37,903 nt of DNA. Origin: Echinococcus granulosus. Lineage: Eukaryota; Platyhelminthes; Cestoda; Cyclophyllidea; Taeniidae. This document shows, piece after piece, positions 25,501-35,065 of this stretch. The notes beneath the pieces are model-generated. The model did not search any database and was not told the DNA's origin. It saw only the letters and a list, made by a program, of their open reading frames with translations. Location: the NCBI RefSeq assembly GCF_000524195.1, contig NW_020170439.1, positions 79,712 to 117,614 on the forward strand, in the 5' to 3' direction. The translations under genes were made by a program, and so were the position numbers. Numbering within the stretch: position 1 is the first letter of the stretch; the number at the start of each line of letters is the position of its first letter.

Positions 25501-28500
25501 TCGGAAAGTCTTGGCTTTTACTCCTTATATTCTTGCAATATAGATATTAGGACTATTTTTTTGTTATCTTCAATGTGGGTCTTGGTTGGGTCCTAGAATA
25601 TCAGCTAACCGAGCTTTACTAATTCCTTCCCTCCATAATTAGCTGGCAGAACTGCGTGAAGCTGCAGCTCAGGTCCAGCGTAATCGAGTGTGTCGGCGTT
25701 TGAAACGAGTCCGTGCTCTCTTTGAACACCTCTCGAGGGACGATGAAGGCGGTTTGGCAAGCGAAGCTAAGCGCCGGTGCATAGATCGCCTGCCACCAAA
25801 CGATAGAGCGATGCTCCTGTCTGCCACCTCTGACTGTTCCGCCGCTACGTCTCCCTCCACCGTGCTGATGCCAGATCTGTCTCGGCTCCTTGCCGCTCTG
25901 GAAGATGATGTAATTGTTAATGAGCTCAATGCGAAGGTATGTATCCTGTATTTCTGCTCTATTTGACCTTTTCATATGCCTTTCATTCTGTCTGGTTCTT
26001 TTTATAATTCTCCTGGAACCATGTTCTGTCTCCACCCCTCAAAATCGTGTATAATGGAGATTGGGAGGAGCTCAAGTTCGTCATGCAGACAAACTCGATT
26101 CATATCCACCCTATTCAACTGGCACTTTATGCTAGACAGGTTGAGAATGAGAATATTTTAGATAGCTTAATGAGGAGTACAAGTGACAAAATGCGTGTCT
26201 ATGGTTTATAATGCATGCATGTAAACAATCCCATGATCTTTTTCGACCACTTGATAGATCGTGGTGATATTTAAGGGTCACCCAAGGTTGCAAAATGAGG
26301 GATGCTTCTTATTGCATCTGTGTTAGCTTTGAATTTGTCGCATCTATTTCGAAGATATTACTTATTTTTCCTCAGTCCGTGGGGGGCAATAGTTCGAAAG
26401 GCATTGTTCTCCTTGTTGATCTTTTGACCTCATTTACATATTTATCCGTCAATGTAACATTACTCTTAACAGGCGTCATCAGTTTGGTTGTTTGTCTTCA
26501 CAGCTGGCAGAGCACGGGATCACTCACGACGGCGTTATTAATAATGCTCAAAGTGACATCCTGACTATCGCTATTCGAAGGTATGGTTCCTTTTTGTTTA
26601 CATTTGTCTGCTTTTTCCATGCTTTGAGAAGTGGTGCTGGTTGTGAATGACACATGAATCAAGTAGTTTATTTACACCTTTTTTCTCACAAATGAATAAG
26701 TGGTCATTGAAATTGACTAGCGAATACACCTTATACACTTACTGTAGTGGATATAGTGTTAGCTGGAAAATGCATCCGTCCTCTGTTGCTTTATTGGAAT
26801 AAATCAATAGGCTTTGGATAATTCGAACGCTTCTACTTTGATTTACGGAATACGTTTCTCTAGTTAATTTGTCTAAGGGCCGTGGTTGATCTGCCCATCA
26901 TTACCTTATTCACCTGTTCGTTTTTTATTTATCCATTCTGATTCTCTCCACTCCGGACTCACACATTTTTGCATTCTGGAGTTATCTGTCACATCCATGC
27001 ATTTGTCAATCCCCGATCCGCCCATTCCGGGTGCGCAGGAGATTCACTTGAGTTCATCTGTCTTTATCCTTTTATTTTCATGCTGAATGCAATAAAACAG
27101 TACAGTTGTCTTAAAATAACCAGCATAGATCAAAACCACATCTTCCTCTCCCATCACTATTCCCACGAAACGTCTCTCATTATGGGTCCCACCCATGTTC
27201 ATCCATTCATCTCTAATTTACTTATTTACAAATCCCGATTTCTATTTAGTCATCCGCTTGGGATCCATGCACACTTGCTTCATTTTTGCTTTTGCCTATT
27301 CACTGTCTCCGATTCTTCCTTCCTGAAGCCGTCTCTTTGCTACCATTTAATTCATTCACCCCGTGTTCATTCCTGATTCATTCACCCATTCTTTGCCCAA
27401 TTATCTCGGATTCAAACATCACTTAGTTCATTTGTTTCGAATGCTCAAGTATTGTTGAAGTATTAGAGCATGCCGACCTGTGCAATCTCAAGCTAAACAA
27501 ATGCCAGAATGAAGAAAATGTTGATGACATGCCTTTTAGTCGTGAAATTTCTATAATAAACCAAAATCCTGTCTTATAGCATTCCCACCAAGAGCCTTCC
27601 AGCCTGGGCACGCCCTGGTATCGCTCTCCTCCACCGCTATGCCCGACGCGTAATAATAATCAGCTCCTCTCGTCTTTCGCCCTCCACTTCTTCCTCCGCC
27701 ACATCCACCTCTGCTTCTATGCGCTGCTGGCGTCTTACCATTGCCTTCTCCAATCTCCCAGGCAACGCCAATGGCGGCGAACTGCTCCACCAATCACCTA
27801 CATCGCAGGTCAACAGTTTGTCCGACTTAAACACCTTTCTCCTTACTGTGATAACCGAATGGGAGGCCCTCTGTTGCTTATTTGCTATCTGCGGACCGGT
27901 TATTGAGAATCCTGGTTTGTGATCGGTTTTTGTGTATATTCGGTTTTACTGAAGCTGTTTCGGTAGTTGACTTTGAGTTTTTGCATTTAAGCTTGCCTAC
28001 CACCTGATGTGCGGCTGAATGCCTTTGACGCAAGGAGTTTGATTCTGGCTTATGGACCGGGTCAACATTACTTGGTGAGGAAGACCTTTGCCTCATCTCT
28101 CTTCATTTTCCCACATTTCATAGACCAGCCTCTATTCATCGGGGCAGGTACCTAAAAGGCGAGGCACTTGATGAAAGTCCTAATTCAAAGCAGCTCCATG
28201 AAACTAGTGTTCTGCACCTATTCCCTCTTGTCACTGTGTCCCCATTTCAACTCTTCTCAGTAGTATACATGATAGACTTTTAGCTATTTAATTGGTCACT
28301 GTTTTGGATTCTTTGTGTGAACCTTCATTGGTTAAATCATCAACTCCAGTTCCCCTACTTCTGTTATCAGCATGGCATTCAAGTCATCTACGAAGCCTTT
28401 TATGGAACATTATTCTAGGATTGCGTAGAGACGCCGGGACATTGGTAGTTTAACCGGAATGATATGAGTCAATGCTCCCAGTATGGTAGTCAAATCGCAT

Positions 28501-31500
28501 TTTACAATCAGCATTCATCTATTTACTTCTTTCACTTGCCTTTCACAGGCCGAATTGTCTGTAGATCCCCGCCAGAATTGCTGCCTTCGTCTCGGTGTCC
28601 ATCCGGGTCCCGTCACTTTGAAGCATGGTGACGATGTTGACGACGCATTGCAGCAGCAATGGCGCCGACAAAGGCAACGGGACCTTTTCGAGAATCCGCA
28701 TTGTGTTGTGCGTGAGCATCTGGAGTTCCTGGTTGAGAGCCAGAAGTCTCTTTTACCAGTGTGTTCGGTGAGTGAACGGTCATAAGACTGTATGAGGTTT
28801 GCTTTACAGAGTATTCAACGATTTGACTTTGTGAAACGATAGTGTATGAGGCATATTTGGAATTTTTATAGAGAGCTAAATATCCCCACAGACCTCACTC
28901 AACCGAAAATGAGTATCAACCAAGAAGCTGAGTAGGGGTTACACATTCTCGAAAGTGAGACCTAAGGGTATTGGACATTCATTTACCTAATAATGCGATC
29001 CTTTATGATTGATGCTTACTTCAGGTGTACAACAGGCCAATAGTTAACCGTTGGATTGATTTTCTTGCTGCATTTATTCCTCATATTTAGGCGGAAACTG
29101 ACTGTCGACACTTTTCTAGGTCTTGTCCTCTACACTGGACTTCGTAATGTCTATGGAAGTCCTGCGGAAACCCACCATAATGACCAATTCCATAAAGGTT
29201 CGTTTTTTGAGGTCACTGTGTCGCTTCTAAACATCGGGTATTGTTTCATTTAGAGTGCTTAAGTTTTCCTGAAGTGCATTAGTCCATACAATTTGTTAGG
29301 TGGGATGAATGAATCCAGGTATAATGATTGGATAACTAATTTCCTCCCATTTTCAATCAAAGAATGCTGTTATAGTATCGCTTTTCTGATGTGGTCAAAC
29401 GATGTCTGATTTGGTCTTTCGTACGTCGTCTCTGCTTTCTAAGAGAATGGATGGAGCTCTTCTTTATTGAAGGCCTCATAATTGGACCGGAGACATCCCT
29501 TTCTTTACGGGGTTTAAACGCTTTGAAAGATTAAGAACTTTAAGGTAGAGTTTATCATCCGTCAAATTCCACCCTGATCTGTTTGATACTCATCTATTTA
29601 AGTATTATGAACCTCTCAGGGAACATAAAAATGAATTTGAAAATCGTTAGGGAGCTGTTGTTACTCAATGTCGACATTTACTTACAAACTTATTTAGTCG
29701 CACAAGTTTACACAAGGAGTTGTCAGAGTGCTAAAATGCTTTTTTTCAAACAGTCGTCAGCAATTGTGAAATCAGCCCGCCCCATCCGGAGTATGTCTCT
29801 GATGGCGCTCTCCTGTTTCGACCTGCAACTTGCTTATCGTGGCACACTGTGCTTGCGTTTTAAGCTGAAGACTGGTCACGACGCAACTGTCCACATCTAT
29901 GATGGCTGCCACCATCAAGAAGTTGGTGGTGCACCACCACAGAGTCGTGGTGGTGGAATTTCTAGCGAAATTTACCCCGTGCAAGGCTTTGTACCACTTC
30001 CTGCGTTCCAGGTGAGTATATGGGCCTCACTGCTTGGAAATTGGCTCATTTGTTCCGGTGTATAGAAGAGCTTGAAGGAAATGGGCAAATAAATCGGTTT
30101 TTGGTGGTCACACAATTGATTCCTGGTAGTTTTCTTGCAGCAAAGGTAGGTTTCCGTTATGGCTTTGTCGTGTGAAAAAATCTGTCACTGCAAGGGTCTG
30201 TCTCGCATTTTAAAGACTTCTGGATCGTGTAGGCCGGATAATTTACGCCAAGATTCACTTTAGCTACCAAATATCATTGGACGAAATTGACGTGGACCCA
30301 GATACAAACTGAAAAGTTTGTTGTGTCACTCCAAAACCTGATTTTCTATCTTCACCTTTCTTGATTGCTGAGTAGATTTTGTTGCGCTTAGTTGAATTCT
30401 AAATTTGAGTATTTTATTACTTAATTCCCTGTAAGTTGTGATCAAAATGCACTGCCTGTTGCTTCGTAGCATGAAAAAGTGGTTATTTTAAGAACCTCAT
30501 AGCCACTGCTGTTGTGAGACTCATTTCTTCTATTCCTTGAAGTTGTTGGTTAGATCTTTTGCCTCTAATTCACTTGTCACTATCAGACGTTGGTAGGTGA
30601 AATGGATTGAGGTGTGCACTAATTGACGAAGCTACAATGCTGCAGAGTTTGATAATAAAGTTTGTTGAACTAATTGAAATTAGGTGATTGCTTAATAGAG
30701 TCCGGGTAATTTCTTGTCGAGGTGGGTGCTCACCACTGTCTTATTCCTTGTAAGCATTGCCGATTTCTATGAAGTAAGCTAAGCTTGTAGATTTCTAGGC
30801 AATGCAGTTGGGATGACTTGCCTCAACTAGTTGCAGCTGTTGCGTATTATTGATAGTGAACAGAGGAGTTGGCATGCTAGAAATACAGGTAAGATGGGTA
30901 GAGATATGCCTTTTTTGATTTCAGATTAAAGTTAGCTATGGTTAATGGGAGAAAGGATTAAGATTGGATGACTAACTTATTCCCGGTCATTTTTTACCAA
31001 GATAGGCTCTAACAGACTCAACTTTTTTCCGTTCCAGCTCTTTTTGGAGTCAATGCAAAAGGCCTTCAAGATGGAGGGTGGAGGTGGGTTATTTCAATGA
31101 TTTTGAGGATTTTGTTAAATCCGTTGTTTATCAATGTTTATACTTCGAATTTAACTACGTGTATTCGCTGTCACTTCTTCACCAGAGCGAAAATCTGAAG
31201 CGCTTTACATCCGCTCTCGTATCTGCCCTCTCATGGGCGTTTCAGGGGGAGAGAACACTTCATTCCTCATCATCGAGCAGAGAAGAGTTCGTTTCTCAAC
31301 GCGTACTATTTCTTACCACAATATCCAATATAGGAAGGAAAACCGTTTACGTCCATCTTTGCTACTGCGTCACAATTCTTGTTACCAATCACCAGGGGTA
31401 ATTGTCTCTCTAGACAGACATTGCGAGATCAAGCTCTACTCATTATCCCATCTTTGTTGTTTGCGGAGCAAACAATAGGGTGTTTAATCCTTCCCATCAA

Positions 31501-34500
31501 AATTATTTCACAGCACAATTTTTGAGGCGGAGTAGGTCCTATCTTCGGAACTCTATCCGAAGACTGAAGCATTTGATAAGCAAAATGTTAGTGAATGTAA
31601 GAGTGCAGCTCTTAGTGCAGGGATAGAAGTTCCTATCGTTTTTGAGGCGAAAGCGAATGCTAGCACTCCTAATGAACTGGTATACTGCATCGATATTTCA
31701 TTGGCCGATTTACCATCTGTCCTACTTATTTATTTCCAGACGAGAAACCTTCCGGCGGTTTCACCGTGTCCCAGTTGGATCGAATGCTTCGGCCATCGGG
31801 AGGGGGCACCAACGGGCCTGTCAGTCCCTCAGCTCTCGAGTGCTACCTCTCCGCCAGCTTGACTTTCCATGCTGCTTTCCAGGCGGTGAATGCGCATCGT
31901 TGGCAAGTTCCCTCTGCTCCTGCTATCGAGGTAGGGGAATTCGTTGCCAAAGCACCTGACTCGGGGCTAGAGGTGAGGTTGAAGATGGAGGAGGAGGAGG
32001 CGACGACGGTGGAGGGTGTTCCACGCTGGCGTCTCGTCCTGAGAGTCACGCCAGATCCTGTGTCGTGCCCGGCAGAAGGAGCTGCAGAATTGGGTGCTAG
32101 GATTGAGGAGTTCTTCCGCCGAAGGGTTGGTTTTCATTGAGATTTACGAAAGGACTCATTGCGATACCTGTCAGTGTTCCAATCGGATCTACGGACGAGT
32201 AGCCGTTACTTGTTAAAAGATATCGCAGGGGGAGGCTTCTTGTTAATGGACAACTTCATTGAAGACGCAGCTCTTCAAAATGATTACTGATATTTAATGT
32301 CTAGCCTTATGTAGATGCCTGTTCAATTCATAGAGAAGTTTGTATTTGTAGCTTCAGTTGAGAACGGTTTTCGCTCATTATGGGTTCATCTTAAAAAACA
32401 GTCCCAAACTCTCTATCTTGATCAGTTTTGTGAAATGCTGCTCCTCCGAAACATCATTTGCAATCGGTCTTTCTCAGCTTTGATCTGACTCCTGGTCCTA
32501 ATTTCACTCTCAAAGAGGGTTGGTCGTTTCGAATTGGGACATTTTGATAAAATATTGAAATACGGCTACTTTCTAATGAAGGACTCCACTAGTGTGTGAG
32601 CCTGAGTTCGCTAATAATTTTTTTTTATGATCTAGTATATTTGTTGTTATGGAGGTGCATGAGTGACACACTTGAAAACGCCGTTCTTTACTTTTCGCGA
32701 AGAGCAGTTCTTTTTGAGCGTTTCTGTGAACCTGTGGATGTCATAACGAATTTGAATACGAGTAGCAATTATCTTCTAGTTCACCATTATTATATGGTCT
32801 TTTCTCAACCTTACGTCAGCTTGCAAATCCCATTCCCATAAAATGCTTTTCCTTTGGAGGAGAAAAAAGGCTGGTTATAGCTAAATCCACCTCTGCCAAC
32901 TTTGTTTTTGATGGTCGATGCCAAGAAAAGGTGCTAATCATCCATCATCCGGAGAAATGTGAAGGAAGTAAGGAAGGTGTGGATGAAGTAGTATCTCTCT
33001 CATTCTCAAGTGGGTTATGAGGTCTTCTTGCTAGTAAGTTTTATGGTATGAGACATCCCTCCTACTACTTTACTAGTCTTGGCTATTTCTCAAGAAATTT
33101 TTCCACTTGAAAACTTTCAGGCTTCATTGAGTTATTGTTTTGGCCTTCAGAAGGGAATTCAGGGTTGGTAATCCTATCTTCTCTCTGCCAAATGTAGCAA
33201 ACGAAGTAATCTTCTAGAGATCAAGTGTTTCACGCCTTAGAAATGTAGAGCGGATAATGAGTAGACAGTGTGGAGTTCACTTAACCAACGTATCAGCTCT
33301 TGCGCTATCTACTAAGAAAACGACCTTCTTCGGGCTGAGCAGTCTCAAGAATTTCTAAGGCAAAAGTTTTTCTTACACACCTTTGAGTTGTATCGAGTTA
33401 TATCGAACACTATTTTCGCCCTTTAATGATAATTCGTTTTCAACAGTTGAAGGGATTGTGGTATGCAGCTGGGTTTGGGGTACACCACATACGCACACAT
33501 AAAGTAGGCTTAATCCTCTGAAGATAAAGCAGCGCGTCTATTAGAAGTTGGGGGGTGGTTGTTGGATCGTTTGGGGATGATCAGTGATATTTTCGTTTGT
33601 GTTGGAAAGGGAAAGTTCTTTTTCGTGACAAGTTAGTAAAAAATCCAAAGTGCACGGGACATTTTTTATAAGGTTGCGAAGACGTAAAGAATGCATTAAT
33701 AAGCTTTGAGACTTCTTGTGCAATTTCTAATAAATGTCGATGTGATGTTTGTCACCTTTTAGCAGCCTTTGACAACCATCTGCGCATATGCAAAGCAGGA
33801 TAGGCAGTGAGAGTTTCTACTCATTAAATCAGAATTCATTTCTCTCATTTTACTGAGGGTTAAGGAAGAAGGATTTTATAAGAGCAGTTTTCTAAAAGCA
33901 GGTTTTTTATTCTTTTCTTTGCGTAGATGTACAGCGAAATGATGGAGGGGTAAGTTGGTTACTTAGGTTACCTTACCAATGCTTAAGGCTATTGGACGGT
34001 ACGTTCACGTACCCAGGTAACTAGCCCACTCCAACAGGTCCTCAATGGTGCATGTCACCATCTTCAGGTGTGTTCGGTTTTATGCGAATACAAGCAGATG
34101 GCTACTCATCATTGTGGTAAAATGTTGACTGGTCTGTACGGATAACCTTTCGTTGGGGCCTAACTTTTTCGCCAGTGTTTTAGAAGGTTTCAGCTCACAA
34201 GGATCCTCTCCCATATCTTTTTCCCAGGTATGTTTAGTCTCACCGCAAGCAGCAGCTATCACCTCTTTCTTCCGTCTCCTCTCCCTTCCCGGTGCAACCC
34301 TCTTTGATCTCGTCACTAACGTCTTTGCGTGGGATTTGGACTCCACAAGCGGTGGCAACAATGGTCTTTCTATTCTCCGCGTTGGTCTCGTTTCCCTTGC
34401 TACTCCAGCCGCCCCCGAGCCCTCCGTCGTTCTTCGTTCGCCCAGCTATCTCGCCATGCAAATCATCATTCCCCGCGCACCCGCTTTCAACGAGCAGTCC

Positions 34501-34948
34501 TCGTCTTCGGTGTGTTGTGTAGTGTTTTGGGTGATCTGTGAAGGTGTGATAAGTCAGAACAGTGTAGAAGGTTGTTGTATCATTGGAGTCAGAATACCTG
34601 AGAGCCTAGAGATGGGCATATGTCCGTGAAGTCCGCGGCAACCAAGGTGTCCGCATAGCTAAATGTGCCCGTAAGCAACTATCTTTCCTGTCAGGAATTC
34701 GAGTCACTCTTCTTTTATAGGGTTTGTTGCGTGCCTCCGGTGTGGAAGTAGTCGGCTTGACGTATGACTGGTCAAAGAACCATGTGGTAATTGTGGCGTC
34801 GAAGAGGTTTCAGGGTCTGGACGAAGTAATTAATCAACGCTTCAAGACTACACGAGCTTGCACGCTGGTACAACTCATCTCGCATATGCGCAAGAATCCG
34901 CTTCAACAGGGAATGCCGTTGCAGCAGCAGATGCAGGTGCAGCAATGA
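19411..34948 (+). CDS. MED14: Mediator of RNA polymerase II transcription subunit 14 (18 exons, complete)
   Basis: MED14 is the scaffold joining the head, middle and tail modules of the nuclear Mediator complex. Coding parts: 19411-19520, 19552-19684, 19720-19814, 19847-19925, 19964-20093, 20127-20255, 20316-20435, 21368-22569, 25643-25936, 26504-26580, 27580-27914, 27992-28074, 28549-28767, 29754-30011, 31038-31083, 31740-32125, 34228-34509, 34721-34948. Phases agree at every junction and the sum (4,206 bases) gives 1,401 residues; human MED14 has about 1,454. Order and spacing match the human protein: LLIEFMCQKTYTDLM, EKKIELAKFFSRTRNLFIRL, MSLQLDVLFEQAQRLR, ITEWEALCCLFAICGPVI, LEFLVESQ, RWRLVLRVTP with IEEFFRRR, and AITSFFRLLSLPG. 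The tail is Gln-rich. The start is the first ATG in frame after an upstream stop. The low-complexity linker before residue 1,100 is shorter than in vertebrates. Confidence 0.95.
19552..19684 (+). CDS. MED14: MED14 exon 2
   Basis: Follows a 31-base intron (19521-19551). The first base completes Leu, then LPSKTDLEKKIELAKFFSRT and RNLFIRLEALTKWAN follow. It ends GAG before GTTTGT. With exon 1 it forms an LxxLL motif (LVDLL, residues 34-38), present as LTDLL in the human protein. Confidence 0.93.
19720..19814 (+). CDS. MED14: MED14 exon 3
   Basis: Follows a 35-base intron. Encodes KISNFLEEQSMLLLDTANIL and SFLHQNHLISA, matching the human ISSFLDQQAILFVDTADRL region. It ends in phase 2. Confidence 0.92.
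19847..19925 (+). CDS. MED14: MED14 exon 4
   Basis: Follows a 32-base intron. Encodes LPPFAMLLAIDIFVNKTYTR and LPKAIK, like the human [22 protein letters not shown]. It ends in phase 0 before GTGAGA. Confidence 0.93.
19964..20093 (+). CDS. MED14: MED14 exon 5
   Basis: Follows a 38-base intron. Encodes ARFTPPEPISNEEIRMGLPD, then LNRIIKYRLSV and FTNIAI. It ends in phase 1 before the strong donor GTAAGT. The frame stays open into the intron, so the splice is needed to meet the conserved HGRV. Confidence 0.92.
20127..20255 (+). CDS. MED14: MED14 exon 6
   Basis: Follows a 33-base intron. Encodes HGRVIFTVPHEFSVTLTLLS and FPWSIIGIKFLVSD, matching the human NGRVKFRVEGEFEATLTV and VPWRLLKLEILVED. 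It ends in phase 1 before GTAAGT. Confidence 0.93.
20316..20435 (+). CDS. MED14: MED14 exon 7
   Basis: Follows a 60-base intron. Encodes SGPLIHPQQTRFLLQHAQSR and PPLTHLYDML. It ends in phase 1 before GTAAGT. It corresponds to the human ALVHSMQISFIHQLVQSRL. Confidence 0.92.
20436..21367 (+). other. MED14: MED14 intron 7
   Basis: 932 bases, the first long intron of the gene. Contains a run of 15 G (20874-20888). Confidence 0.9.
20874..20888. repeat. Poly-G run (15 bases)
   Basis: Fifteen consecutive G on the coding strand within MED14 intron 7. Such a run can form G-quadruplex structures and is also prone to assembly error. Confidence 0.9.
21368..22569 (+). CDS. MED14: MED14 exon 8 (large)
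   Basis: 1,202 bases, 400 codons, after TTAACAG; it ends TCA before GTAAGT. Starts (H)AFAMSLQLDVLFEQAQRLRS and includes DHLSIEKLL-like sequence (here GGCLSIENLLTRTIIVRAER), SVPVLWPCHPHEILQLRI, LRCLLGQW and EHYLLCEL. An open frame extends upstream to 21157, but that part is intronic because exon 7 joins at 21368 in phase. Confidence 0.95.
22570..25642 (+). other. MED14: MED14 intron 8 (3.1 kb)
   Basis: The largest intron in the window. Exons 8 and 9 join in phase 0 without it. Open frames at 22887-23219, 23861-24160 and 24600-24824 have no splice context that would fit, and I treat them as non-coding. Confidence 0.85.
25643..25936 (+). CDS. MED14: MED14 exon 9
   Basis: 98 codons in phase 0. 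LAELREAAAQVQRNRVCRRL, then a Ser/Asp-rich stretch and LMPDLSRLLAALEDDVIVNE. Corresponds to the human segment around [20 protein letters not shown]. The donor is AAG/GTATGT. Confidence 0.88.
25937..26503 (+). other. MED14: MED14 intron 9
   Basis: 567 bases. No feature seen. Confidence 0.85.
26504..26580 (+). CDS. MED14: MED14 exon 10
   Basis: 77 bases. LAEHGITHDGVINNAQSDIL then TIAIR, ending in phase 2 before GTATGG. Placed by phase and splice sites; similarity to other MED14 proteins is weak here. Confidence 0.85.
26581..27579 (+). other. MED14: MED14 intron 10
   Basis: 999 bases. From about 26880 to 27430 the coding strand is pyrimidine-rich with many ATTC, CATT and CACC words, a degenerate simple-repeat tract. 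Confidence 0.85.
27580..27914 (+). CDS. MED14: MED14 exon 11
   Basis: Encodes LPAWARPGIALLHRYARRVI, a Ser/Thr-rich segment, MRCWRLTIAFSNLPG, and LNTFLLTVITEWEALCCLFA. The last matches the human FLNDWNSIARLYECVLEFA. It ends in phase 1 before GTTTGT. Confidence 0.9.
27992..28074 (+). CDS. MED14: MED14 exon 12
   Basis: Follows a 77-base intron. Encodes CLPPDVRLNAFDARSLILAY and GPGQHYL, like the human VRVYNYRKLILCYG. It ends in phase 0 before GTGAGG. Confidence 0.9.
28075..28548 (+). other. MED14: MED14 intron 12
   Basis: 474 bases. No feature seen. Confidence 0.85.
28549..28767 (+). CDS. MED14: MED14 exon 13
   Basis: 73 codons in phase 0. AELSVDPRQNCCLRLGVHPG, a Gln/Arg-rich helix, then VVREHLEFLVESQKSLLPVC. 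The donor is TCG/GTGAGT. Confidence 0.9.
28768..29753 (+). other. MED14: MED14 intron 13
   Basis: 986 bases. An open frame at 29056-29253 was considered as an exon and not accepted because the direct join of exons 13 and 14 keeps phase and homology. Confidence 0.8.
29754..30011 (+). CDS. MED14: MED14 exon 14
   Basis: 86 codons in phase 0 after AAACAG. SSAIVKSARPIRSMSLMALS, then LAYRGTLCLRFKLKTG (human LAFRNMYCIDIYCRSRG) and a Gly/His-rich loop. It ends VPLPAFQ before GTGAGT. The frame is open upstream to 29583, but the conserved part begins only after the acceptor. Confidence 0.88.
30012..31037 (+). other. MED14: MED14 intron 14
   Basis: 1,026 bases. No feature seen. Confidence 0.85.
31038..31083 (+). 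CDS. MED14: MED14 exon 15 (46 bases)
   Basis: LFLESMQKAFKMEGG, matching the human KTFLNMFVDSNQD region. It ends in phase 1 before GTGGGT and joins exon 16 as GGDEKPSGGF. Confidence 0.87.
31084..31739 (+). other. MED14: MED14 intron 15
   Basis: 656 bases. Contains an open frame after CACCAG (31187) which does not close in the phase that exon 16 needs, so it is treated as intronic. Confidence 0.75.
31740..32125 (+). CDS. MED14: MED14 exon 16
   Basis: 386 bases. DEKPSGGFTVSQLDRMLRPS, then ECYLSASLTFHAAFQAVNAH, a Glu run (MEEEEATTVEG) and RWRLVLRVTPDPVSC, ending IEEFFRRR before GTTGGT. Matches the human VALSPKTNQTLQLKVTP and LEKFFETR blocks. Confidence 0.92.
32126..34227 (+). other. MED14: MED14 intron 16
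   Basis: 2,102 bases. Two short hairpins near its 3' end (33998-34013 and 34045-34061). Nothing else recognised. Confidence 0.85.
33998..34061. repeat. Two neighbouring short hairpins
   Basis: GGTACG-TTCA-CGTACC at 33998-34013 and ATGGTG-CATGT-CACCAT at 34045-34061, both with perfect 6-bp stems, about 170-230 bases before MED14 exon 17. Confidence 0.7.
34228..34509 (+). CDS. MED14: MED14 exon 17
   Basis: 94 codons in phase 0. VCLVSPQAAAITSFFRLLSL matches human VAGPPFKANTLIAFTKLL. Then LSILRVGLVSLATPAAPEPS and SYLAMQIIIPRAP follow. The donor is TCG/GTGTGT. The frame continues open to 34629 past the donor. Confidence 0.9.
34721..34948 (+). CDS. MED14: MED14 last exon 18
   Basis: GLLRASGVEVVGLTYDWSKN, then CTLVQLISHMRKNP and a Gln-rich end PLQQQMQVQQ at TGA (34946-34948). 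Position and pattern fit the C-terminus of MED14 (human VSIIVPIIYDM and ECTIFAAVRDLM). No AATAAA follows closely; the first is at 35772-35777. Confidence 0.88.
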   Translation, partial: GLLRASGVEVVGLTYDWSKNHVVIVASKRFQGLDEVINQRFKTTRACTLVQLISHMRKNPLQQGMPLQQQMQVQQ

Positions 34949-35014
34949 TAAAAATTGTACAAATAATAAGTGAGGTGGAATAGAAAATGCACAATAGTCT
35001 TATTTCTGCGTGTT

Positions 35015-35065
35015 ATGTTGTCCGATATGGGCGCTCAGTTGGTGGGCAGAGTTCTGTCCCACAGA
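35015..35065 (+). CDS. Unrecognised gene, candidate exon 1
   Basis: ATG at 35015 reads MLSDMGAQLVGRVLSHR. In this frame the sequence continues RSMTIFGQCL and meets TAG at 35123-35125, directly before protein-like sequence in the same frame. A phase 0 intron ending at that TAG (donor at 35066, 60 bases; or 35051 or 35042) would remove the stop. A 32-base intron from 35094 fits the local intron size but switches to a less protein-like frame. The start is therefore weakly supported. Confidence 0.3.

Noticed and set aside
29056..29253. Additional MED14 exon starting near 29091
   Set aside because: In the phase required by exon 13 it meets a stop (TAA), and exons 13 and 14 already join in phase with conserved sequence.
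31187..31478. Additional MED14 exon after CACCAG
   Set aside because: It would end at GG/GTAATT in phase 2 while exon 16 needs phase 1. The direct join of exons 15 and 16 keeps frame.
35026..35050. tRNA-like D-arm or Pol III A-box resemblance (GCGCTCAGTTGGTGGGC)
   Set aside because: No matching acceptor stem, anticodon arm with a 7-base loop or T-arm follows at tRNA distance.
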